Shown: one piece after another, positions 8,451 to 14,333 of the stretch
How the letters are laid out: each line of letters opens with the position of its first letter
How positions within the stretch are numbered: position 1 is the stretch's first letter
From: Dehalococcoidia bacterium UBA6495
GTDB taxonomy: Bacteria; Chloroflexota; Dehalococcoidia; Lucifugimonadales; UBA826
DNA: 20,527 nt
Reading direction: 5' to 3'
NCBI GenBank assembly: GCA_002435305.1
Contig: DJMH01000058.1
Location: 1 to 20,527, forward strand
Translations under genes and position numbers: made by a program
Notes under the pieces: model-generated
The model's input: the letters and a program-made list of their open reading frames with translations, nothing else
Told to the model about the DNA's origin: nothing
Database searches by the model: none

Positions 8451-8462
8451 AAGAGGTCTTAC

Positions 8463-8819
8463 CTAAACACTAAACGAAGTGCCGCAACCACAGGTTGTTT
8501 TAGCATTGGGGTTATTGAATACAAACCCTTTTCCGTTAAGTCCCCCAGAATATTCAAGTATCGTACCAGCTAAAAATACATACGACTTCTTATCAACGAA
8601 AAGACGAACACCATTCTCATCAATGACTTTATCGGTTTCTCTTGGGCCATCACTCACTATTTCTAACATATAGGTTAGTCCGGAACAGCCGCCTCCTTTT
8701 ACCCCTACACGCAAATCAGCGTCCGGGTTTCCTTCAGCAGCAGAAAACTCCTTGACGTGGTGGGCCGCCTCCTCACTTATAGTTATGGAAAGTGGGGCCG
8801 GGCTCTGAGTCGTTGTCAT
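8463..8819 (-). CDS. erpA: A-type Fe-S carrier protein (ErpA/IscA/HesB)
   Basis: This 118-residue A-type carrier delivers Fe-S clusters to apoproteins. The three cluster-binding cysteines are Cys45 (GGGCSGL), Cys110 and Cys112 (TCGCG). The VGVKGGGCSGLTY and GGLNGKGFVFNNPNA segments are characteristic. The ATG is preceded by a strong ribosome site, GGGAGGT at 8824-8830. A promoter sits about 90 bp upstream, and ygfZ follows 12 nt downstream. Whether it is ErpA, IscA or SufA cannot be decided from sequence alone, but the stand-alone position beside ygfZ favours an ErpA-like role. Confidence 0.93.
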   Translation of the reverse strand: MTTTQSPAPLSITISEEAAHHVKEFSAAEGNPDADLRVGVKGGGCSGLTYMLEIVSDGPRETDKVIDENGVRLFVDKKSYVFLAGTILEYSGGLNGKGFVFNNPNAKTTCGCGTSFSV

Positions 8820-8911
8820 TTAGACCTCCCATCATCTACATATATCACAATCTGACTTCCACTAAACTAAACGGTACGCTACCATTCTTTGGCAATGCTT
8901 TTGGATAACTG

Positions 8912-8940
8912 ATTCTATAAACATAGTTGTAGACAGTCAA
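8912..8940 (-). promoter_or_regulatory. Sigma70-like promoter for erpA-ygfZ
   Basis: Read on the minus strand, TTGACT (8940-8935) is followed by exactly 17 bp and TAGAAT (8917-8912). Each hexamer has five matches to consensus. Transcription would begin about 85-90 nt before the erpA ATG. An inverted repeat overlaps the -35 element. Confidence 0.7.
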
Positions 8941-8976
8941 TATCAAAGAAGCGGCCGTCTACGCCATATTGACCTG
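8934..8976. repeat. Inverted repeat over the erpA -35 element
   Basis: GTCAATAT at 8936-8943 and ATATTGAC at 8966-8973 are perfect inverted copies. The pairing extends to ACAG/CTGT with one unpaired base, giving 11 base pairs around a 22-nt centre that itself contains GCG/CGC. One arm includes the -35 hexamer, so an operator or repressor site is plausible. There is no T-tract, so it is not an intrinsic terminator for the upstream small gene. Confidence 0.55.
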
Positions 8977-9043
8977 TTATAGGCTATTTGCCCTGGTGTC
9001 GATAGCTTTAAAGGTACCGAGAATACAGATTAAATCCTAAAAA

Positions 9044-9223
9044 TTAAGCGGCTTGCCCGGCTTCATTTTTACGGCCGTTAGATACAGCCAATGTATCTGA
9101 TTTCTGTTCAAGTTCGAGATCTTGCATTAAGCCACATTGGATACATTCTTTAAAAGCCCCAAAGGTGTCTCGCCTGGTGTGCATATCGCCACGGCACTTT
9201 GGACACGCTCTATAATCTACCAT
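9044..9223 (-). CDS. Small zinc-ribbon protein, 59 residues
   Basis: A 59-residue open frame starts at ATG 9223 and ends with TAA at 9044-9046. It reads CPKC at residues 7-10 and CIQC at 27-30, a C-x2-C-x16-C-x2-C zinc-ribbon arrangement on a short beta-hairpin-like segment (KCRGDMHTRRDTFGAFKEC). The tail is acidic and then basic. GGGGA lies about 9 nt upstream of the ATG. The clean metal-binding pattern makes it very likely a real gene despite its size. The specific function is unknown; proteins like this may bind nucleic acid or a protein partner. It sits upstream of erpA-ygfZ on the same strand but is separated from it by the erpA promoter. Confidence 0.8.
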   Translation of the reverse strand: MVDYRACPKCRGDMHTRRDTFGAFKECIQCGLMQDLELEQKSDTLAVSNGRKNEAGQAA

Positions 9224-9533
9224 TTTTCAATTCCCCACATTCTCATTTTCCAAAACATTTTCTTTATATTTTATGAAACCAATCAACGGCATTTGTTCCG
9301 TTATTCTTATTGTCAATCTTTTTGCTGCTGTTAAATAAATTTTCAGCTGACTTATTAGGTAAGGTTATGTTGGTACAACGAGAGTTCAACCAACATAAGA
9401 AGTCAAACCGGAATTATATTGATATTAATAAATATTTCAAGAGCAGATAATTCTATGATTATTATTGCATTTTGTGATACTGTTGCCTAGCCAGACTCCC
9501 GTTGGGGAAGTTAAATGAAGGAAATTCTCGTCT
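9224..9533. other. 310-bp gap with no recognisable gene
   Basis: This AT-rich stretch separates the divergent zinc-ribbon and DUF3052-like genes and must hold both promoters. I could not assign either one with confidence. The only clear structure is a hairpin with a GAGA loop at 9369-9394: GTTGGT/ACCAAC outer stem, a 2x2 internal loop, and an AAC/GTT inner stem. A 27-codon open frame at 9367 overlaps the hairpin and has no support. Confidence 0.4.
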
Positions 9534-9923
9534 ATGGAAGAGAAAAATTTTCTCGATCTCGGTGTTCAAGAATATTCTTCCATATTGGTATTTTCGCCCC
9601 CTGAAGACCATATCCAAGAAATAGCCCTTATGGATCTACCCAAAGGCGCCTCGGTTTCATACGTCGGTGACGGAATGTTCGATGTGATTTTAATATTTGC
9701 CCGCAATCAAAGAGATGTATCGGAATTAGCAGCGGCTGGAGTGGCCGTTCTTAAAAAGACGGGAATTTTATGGTTTGCCTACCCTTCACCAAAATCCCAG
9801 TTCCCAACTGATATTTCGGCATCTGAAGGATGGGATACTCTTCTTGATGCCGGCTGGTCCCAAGAGGATTCTTTTGAACTTGATGATAATTGGACTGCCG
9901 TTAAGTTTGGTGAAAATATTTAA
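9534..9923 (+). CDS. DUF3052-like small protein
   Basis: This 129-residue cytoplasmic protein has no signal peptide or membrane segment. The middle and C-terminal parts match the pattern of the DUF3052 family: a strand reading FDVILIFAR, then ILWFAYPSPKS, then TDISASEGWDTLLDAGW, then a final DDNWTAVKF. The first half, LDLGVQEYSSILVFSPPE, corresponds to the family's N-terminal nucleotide-fold-like strand and turn. No catalytic residues are known for the family. The ATG has GAAGGA about 11 nt upstream. The assignment rests on remembered family patterns. It precedes the NIPSNAP gene on the same strand and may be cotranscribed with it. Confidence 0.7.
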   Translation: MEEKNFLDLGVQEYSSILVFSPPEDHIQEIALMDLPKGASVSYVGDGMFDVILIFARNQRDVSELAAAGVAVLKKTGILWFAYPSPKSQFPTDISASEGWDTLLDAGWSQEDSFELDDNWTAVKFGENI

Positions 9924-9984
9924 TAATTTAATTGTCGGTAGGTGAAAAAAAAATAAAGACATAAAACCCCGTATGGAGGAAACT

Positions 9985-10305
9985 TTGATATATGACATGA
10001 GGACATACGACCTGAAACCTGGATCAGTTCCTGAATACATGAGTGCGGTAGAAGAAGTGGCATTAAAAATTCGGCAAGATTACGGTATTAAATTAGCCGG
10101 TTGGTATTACACCGACATCGGGCGCCTCAACCGAATCGTCCACATTTGGGGATACAAAGATTACAGCCATTTTGAGGAATCTCGAAATAAGGTGCGTTCT
10201 GATCCAAGGTGGGCCAAAGATTATCTACCGCGAGTAAAAAACTTAATTCTCAGTCAACAAGATATGATCATGAATGGCGCGAATTTTTTTCCTGAGCCGA
10301 AATAG
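9985..10305 (+). CDS. NIPSNAP family protein
   Basis: This protein of about 106 residues has a dimeric alpha/beta-barrel fold of the NIPSNAP type. The start MIYDMRTYDLKPGSVPEYM is characteristic, followed by GIKLAGWYYTDIGRLNRIVHIWGYKDYSHFEE and DPRWAKDYLP. Bacterial members often sit in catabolic or stress loci, but their molecular role is not established. TTG at 9985 is preferred because GGAGG (9975-9979) lies 5 nt upstream and the family typically begins with MIY. The in-frame ATG at 9973 overlaps that ribosome site and would add four residues. It is a single-domain copy; many homologues are tandem. Confidence 0.88.
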   Translation: MIYDMRTYDLKPGSVPEYMSAVEEVALKIRQDYGIKLAGWYYTDIGRLNRIVHIWGYKDYSHFEESRNKVRSDPRWAKDYLPRVKNLILSQQDMIMNGANFFPEPK

Positions 10306-10350
10306 TTTCCAGTAGCCTCAAAACCCTCTCCATTCATGCCTGTGGACCTA

Positions 10351-10379
10351 TTGCCTTTTCCTGACCCTTTGGTTATAGT
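10351..10379 (+). promoter_or_regulatory. Sigma70-like promoter for the transporter ATPase operon
   Basis: TTGCCT (10351-10356) is followed by a 17-bp spacer and TATAGT (10374-10379), giving four and five matches to consensus. The predicted start leaves a leader of about 100 nt before the ATG at 10488. Confidence 0.65.
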
Positions 10380-10403
10380 GGCGGGTACTTAATTGGTCGG
10401 TGT

Positions 10404-10455
10404 GCGCCTGAAATTAGGCGCTGTTTTCACAAGAACAAGAGTTGCTAGTGAAAAC
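10404..10455 (+). repeat. Two adjacent hairpins in the transporter leader
   Basis: GCGCCT (10404-10409) and AGGCGC (10416-10421) form a perfect 6-bp stem with a 6-nt loop. Immediately after it, GTTTTCAC (10423-10430) and GTGAAAAC (10448-10455) form an 8-bp inverted repeat with a 17-nt centre. Both lie in the predicted 5' leader. Neither is followed by a T-tract, so they are more likely operators or leader structure than a terminator. Confidence 0.5.
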
Positions 10456-10487
10456 ACCAAGAAACCAGAAAGATAGGAGTTTAAGTC

Positions 10488-11519
10488 ATGGCTTCAGATA
10501 GCCGGATTGGCGATGTAATACTGGAGGTCAATGACCTTCAGACTTATTTCGTGACCCGCTGGGGTGTCACGAAGGCAGTTGACGGAATTAGCTTTAACCT
10601 GCGGAAAGGGGAAACATTAGGGATTGTAGGGGAATCTGGATCGGGTAAATCCGTGACGGTAAGTTCCGTAATGCGGTTGATACCGTCTCCCCCTGGCCAT
10701 ATCGTCGGTGGCGAAATTCTCCTAGATGGAGAAAACCTTCTTGATCTAAGCGAAAGCGAGATGAACAAGGTAAGGGGTGACAAAATAGCAATGATTTTGC
10801 AAGACCCTATGACCGCTTTGAATCCGGTTTTCGATATAGAAGATCAGGTCGGTGAAGCTCTTAGGATTCACGAAGGTCTTAAAGGGCCAACCTTGAAAGA
10901 GACAGTTATAGACATGCTCAGAAAAGTGAAAATACCTGCACCTGGAACCAGGATGAAAGATTACCCGCATCAGTTATCAGGTGGAATGAGGCAGCGTGTC
11001 GTTGGAGCGATTGGTATATCTTGCAACCCTTCAGTATTGATAGCCGACGAGCCAACAACCTCTTTGGATGCCACGATACAAGCCCAATACTTGAACCTTC
11101 TGAGAGATCTCCAAGAGGACACAGGGGTCGGAATTATCTTCATTACACACGACTTCGGCATAGTTGCAAAGATGTGTGACCGGGTCGCGGTGATGTATGC
11201 TGGGAAGATTGTAGAACAGGGAGATGTTAGGGAAATTTTCAACAACCCTCTCCATCCGTATACAGAGGCCTTGATTAGGTCAGTTCCAAAAATGGAAGAG
11301 AACATCGAAAGGCTATACGCTATACCTGGAAACCCTCCAAACGTGACAAATCGACCTTCAGGGTGCAATTTTCAGCCCGATTGTGATAAGGACAACCCTA
11401 ATCCAGATTGTGAACTGCTGGAGCCGATTCTTAAGGAAGAATCTCCAGGACATTGGGTAGCCTACTGCGCAGCATGTTTTGATACACATGGCTGCAAATG
11501 GTTCCCAAGAGACTTATAA
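10488..11519 (+). CDS. Oligopeptide/dipeptide-type ABC transporter ATPase (OppD/DppD family)
   Basis: This 343-residue ATPase should power import of peptides or a similar solute. Walker A is GESGSGKS at 48-55, the ABC signature is LSGGMRQ at 163-169, Walker B is LIADEP with Asp187-Glu188, and the switch histidine lies in ITHDFG. The C-terminal oligopeptide-type region has GC-x6-C-x8-C and continues into an unusual tail, C-x2-C-x5-C-x-W-F-P-R, shared with the next gene. AGGAG at 10475-10479 is 8 nt before the ATG. It forms an operon with the second ATPase. The permease genes are not adjacent but lie at 17119-19152 on the other strand. Substrate is unknown. Confidence 0.93.
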   Translation: MASDSRIGDVILEVNDLQTYFVTRWGVTKAVDGISFNLRKGETLGIVGESGSGKSVTVSSVMRLIPSPPGHIVGGEILLDGENLLDLSESEMNKVRGDKIAMILQDPMTALNPVFDIEDQVGEALRIHEGLKGPTLKETVIDMLRKVKIPAPGTRMKDYPHQLSGGMRQRVVGAIGISCNPSVLIADEPTTSLDATIQAQYLNLLRDLQEDTGVGIIFITHDFGIVAKMCDRVAVMYAGKIVEQGDVREIFNNPLHPYTEALIRSVPKMEENIERLYAIPGNPPNVTNRPSGCNFQPDCDKDNPNPDCELLEPILKEESPGHWVAYCAACFDTHGCKWFPRDL

Positions 11520-11553
11520 ATTCTAAATTTGAATAAATGGAAAGAGGTTGAAT

Positions 11554-12579
11554 ATGACAAGTGAAAGTGGGGCTTTACTGGAGATTAGAAATCTCAAGAA
11601 ACATTTCCGAGTTGGCGGTGGAATGTTCGGTTCTATGACGGGAAAGAAAGAATATCTAAAGGCGGTAGACGGGATAAGTCTAAGCATAGAACCCGGCACG
11701 ACATATGGATTAGTTGGGGAATCTGGGTGTGGTAAATCCACAACTGCCAAAATGGTACTTATGCTGGAAGAACCGACTGAAGGGGAAATATTTTTCGAAG
11801 GTAAGGACGCTATAAATGCGGACAAAACTGAAAAAAGACACTACAAATCTAGTGTGCAGGCCGTGTTTCAAGATCCCTGGGCCTCTTTGAACCCACGAAT
11901 GAAAATAGAGAGCATTATTGCAGAACCCCTCGAGGTAAATACGACAATGACAAGGGGTGAGATTCATACCAAAGTTGGGGAGATCTTGGAAGAAGTGGGA
12001 CTGCAACAATATCAGGCCGAACTATATCCTCACGAATTTTCAGGTGGGCAAAGACAAAGGATTGGTGTTGCAAGATCCCTAGCATTAAATCCACAGCTTA
12101 TTGTGTTGGATGAGCCAGTTTCAGCTTTGGACGTTTCTATTAGAGCCCAAATAATGAACCTCCTAATGGATCTACAAAAAGAACATGGGCTCACTTACCT
12201 CCTAATCGCCCACCATTTGGCCACCGTAAGATATATGTGTGACAAAATGGGCGTTATGTACTTGGGTAAATTAGTTGAAGAAGCTTCAACCGATCAATTA
12301 TTTAACACCCCAACGCATCCATATACTCAGGCATTAATTGGCGCAGCACTTCCGTATCATCCTGATGATCAAAAAGAAGAACTACTATTAGAAGGAGAAG
12401 TGCCTTCACCAATTAATCCGCCATCTTGCTGCAGTTATGTTCCTCTATGTCCAGAACCAGACCCATTATGTGAAGAGAATGAACTTGTTACCAGAGTTGT
12501 AGCTCCCGGGCATCAGACAGCTCACTGTGCTCATTGCGTCGACGAATACGGTTGCTATTGGTTCCCAAGGGAAAGATAA
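11554..12579 (+). CDS. Oligopeptide/dipeptide-type ABC transporter ATPase (OppF/DppF family)
   Basis: This 341-residue partner ATPase has Walker A GESGCGKS at 55-62, signature FSGGQRQRI, Walker B LIVLDEP and switch LIAHHLA. The N-terminal insertion GGGMFGSMTGKKEYLKAVDG is typical of OppF/DppF proteins, where this loop varies. ATG 11554 is chosen because AAAGAGG (11541-11547) sits 6 nt upstream; a TTG at 11548 would touch the ribosome site. The C terminus repeats the Cys pattern of the previous gene, ending C-x2-C-x5-C-x-W-F-P-R. It starts 34 nt after the first ATPase and is followed by the TPR lipoprotein. Confidence 0.93.
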   Translation: MTSESGALLEIRNLKKHFRVGGGMFGSMTGKKEYLKAVDGISLSIEPGTTYGLVGESGCGKSTTAKMVLMLEEPTEGEIFFEGKDAINADKTEKRHYKSSVQAVFQDPWASLNPRMKIESIIAEPLEVNTTMTRGEIHTKVGEILEEVGLQQYQAELYPHEFSGGQRQRIGVARSLALNPQLIVLDEPVSALDVSIRAQIMNLLMDLQKEHGLTYLLIAHHLATVRYMCDKMGVMYLGKLVEEASTDQLFNTPTHPYTQALIGAALPYHPDDQKEELLLEGEVPSPINPPSCCSYVPLCPEPDPLCEENELVTRVVAPGHQTAHCAHCVDEYGCYWFPRER

Positions 12580-12595
12580 ATGGCAGACATTTTTT

Positions 12596-13486
12596 GTGGT
12601 GCAATCAGATAAGTTAAGATTTGCACCGCAAAATTTATTCCCTAGACTGGAACCATCAACCGGTGTTTTCTATTCTGCCCTTGCAATTTTTATTACGTTG
12701 TTCCTTTTCATGGCATGTGATTCCTCGAGCTATGAAACACAATTAAATCAGGCTAGGAAATACCAAACTCAAGGTAAACTTGAAGAAGCCGAGCAACTAA
12801 TCACCGAACTAATACAAACAAATGAAAGTTATACAGAAGCTTTCCTGCTAAGAGGGCAAATTCGGGAAAGCAATTCTAAATTTGAAAAAGCTATTTCGGA
12901 TTATTCGGCAATAATTGACCAAAACTCCCAAATAACCCAAGCATGGTCTTCAAGAGGATCTTGCTATTACCGGATAGGAGCTTTTCAAAATGCCATACAA
13001 GATTTCTCAAGAGCAATTGACTTAGAGCCTGATAATGCGGATTTATATTTATATCTTGGGAATTCATATGGTGAAATGGATATGTTCACAGAAGCAATAA
13101 AAAATTTTAATGTTGCCAGGGAAATATCATTTGGGGACTACTATAGTAACCTCACGAAAGCCTATGAAGACATTAATTCTCGAAAATACCCATCTGCTTT
13201 AGCTAGAGCTACCTCCGCGATCGATGAGAATCCTACAGACCCAATACCTCATTCATACAAAGGAATTTCACTATACCATTTAGGAAAACTTGATGACGCT
13301 ATTGTTCATTTAAATACAGCCACTAAACTAGATCCCGACAACGCAGCCACTGTCTATAATTTGGGTCTAGCCTATATGGCCTCTAAAAATACAGGAGAGG
13401 CAATTTCTCAATTTGAGAAGGCGATGAGAATCGATCCATCTCTGAAACGCGATATCGAGCTCGCAGGGGCCTTAGAATCTGAATAA
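12596..13486 (+). CDS. TPR-repeat lipoprotein
   Basis: This is a tetratricopeptide-repeat protein of about 296 residues. A hydrophobic segment (about residues 24-40) ends in FMAC with Cys41, a loose lipobox, so export and lipid anchoring are likely, although the N-terminal stretch before the helix is long. After it, roughly seven helical repeats follow, for example AWSSRGSCYYRIGAFQNAIQ and ATVYNLGLAYMASKNTGEAI, with the usual AxxxxxxxxxLxPDN linkers. Such proteins are scaffolds for protein assembly. The start is uncertain: GTG at 12596 or 12599 avoids overlap, while ATG 12527 would overlap the ATPase gene by 53 nt. None has a clear ribosome site. It converges on the methyltransferase gene 23 bp away. 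Confidence 0.82.
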   Translation: MVQSDKLRFAPQNLFPRLEPSTGVFYSALAIFITLFLFMACDSSSYETQLNQARKYQTQGKLEEAEQLITELIQTNESYTEAFLLRGQIRESNSKFEKAISDYSAIIDQNSQITQAWSSRGSCYYRIGAFQNAIQDFSRAIDLEPDNADLYLYLGNSYGEMDMFTEAIKNFNVAREISFGDYYSNLTKAYEDINSRKYPSALARATSAIDENPTDPIPHSYKGISLYHLGKLDDAIVHLNTATKLDPDNAATVYNLGLAYMASKNTGEAISQFEKAMRIDPSLKRDIELAGALESE

Positions 13487-13509
13487 TTTCACCTTAGGAT
13501 CAACGATGG

Positions 13510-14301
13510 TCAGGACCTAGAACCAGCAACCCAGATCATATTATCGCTTTCTTCGTCAAAGTCATTTCCACCAAAGTCCCCATGTAGGGATAATATTTCG
13601 AATCCACAAATGCGAAGTAAATGATACATTTCCCACCTGAACGTATATCGAAAAGATAGATCATGAACAACCTTTTTAACAACAATTCCGTCGCCATCAA
13701 CAAATTCAACTACAACCTTTGAATTACCAATTTGTTCATAGTCATCATAATTCCTCTGATGGTAGAAAATTAATTTCCCGCCATCGTAGTCGTTATTTAT
13801 ATCCATAAGGTGATAGAGAGTAGCTGGGTCGCCCAAAATTACGTCCGGGTCTGGAACTTTCATTTCAATGATAAGTTTTCCAGCAGGGCTAAGATAACGT
13901 CTCACATTATGGAGAAATTTTTGTTGATCCTCTGGTAAAAGAATAGACATAAATGCCGACGACGGAACGATAGCTAAGGAAAATTTTCTATCGGAAGTTA
14001 GTTTAAGATCCGGCAAAGGTGATTCACTAAACGAAACTTGCCCTGGATTCGTTAGTTTTTCAATCTTTTTTCGGGCGATAGATAACATTTCCGGGGATGG
14101 GTCCACGGCATGTACCTCCTTCCCAAAATCTGCAAGTAATTCTGTGATACGTCCTGTCGAACAACCAATTTCTAGAATTGAAGAACCTTTCTGGGAAGCC
14201 TGGTCTAAATAATAACCAATATCATCTCTTCTATCGAGATAAATCAGGTCGCATACTCCAGCCCAGGCGGAACTTCCATGCTCATCAACCATGTGAAACA
14301 T
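13510..14301 (-). CDS. Class I SAM-dependent methyltransferase
   Basis: This 263-residue methyltransferase has motif I at 42-50 (ILEIGCSTG) and motif II-like VHAVDPSPEM with the acidic residue that binds the SAM ribose. It also has a post-motif region IVPSSAFMSIL and a helix-strand LSPAGKLIIEM. The C-terminal half is beta-rich and ends with GDFGGNDFDEESDNMIWVA, as in small-molecule methyltransferases of this fold. ATG 14301 is chosen; AGAGG lies 7 nt upstream. The substrate cannot be inferred. It follows the beta-propeller gene by 32 nt and may share its transcript. Confidence 0.87.
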   Translation of the reverse strand: MFHMVDEHGSSAWAGVCDLIYLDRRDDIGYYLDQASQKGSSILEIGCSTGRITELLADFGKEVHAVDPSPEMLSIARKKIEKLTNPGQVSFSESPLPDLKLTSDRKFSLAIVPSSAFMSILLPEDQQKFLHNVRRYLSPAGKLIIEMKVPDPDVILGDPATLYHLMDINNDYDGGKLIFYHQRNYDDYEQIGNSKVVVEFVDGDGIVVKKVVHDLSFRYTFRWEMYHLLRICGFEILSLHGDFGGNDFDEESDNMIWVAGSRS

Positions 14302-14333
14302 CAATCAACCTCTTGCCTATGCTAATCGTCCTT

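Noticed and set aside
9095..9125. GTTCGAG word resembling a tRNA T-loop
   Set aside because: It lies inside the zinc-ribbon coding region, and no acceptor or anticodon stems can be formed around it.
9137..9334. 65-codon plus-strand open frame in the long gap
   Set aside because: It is antisense to the zinc-ribbon gene and rich in Phe/Tyr/Ser with no motif. The minus-strand frame has four well-placed cysteines.
9514..9603. Short frame starting at ATG 9514
   Set aside because: It ends after 29 codons and overlaps the DUF3052-like gene in another frame.
12527..12595. ATG 12527 start for the TPR lipoprotein
   Set aside because: It overlaps the conserved Cys tail of the ATPase gene and has no ribosome site. 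The lipobox distance also becomes too long.
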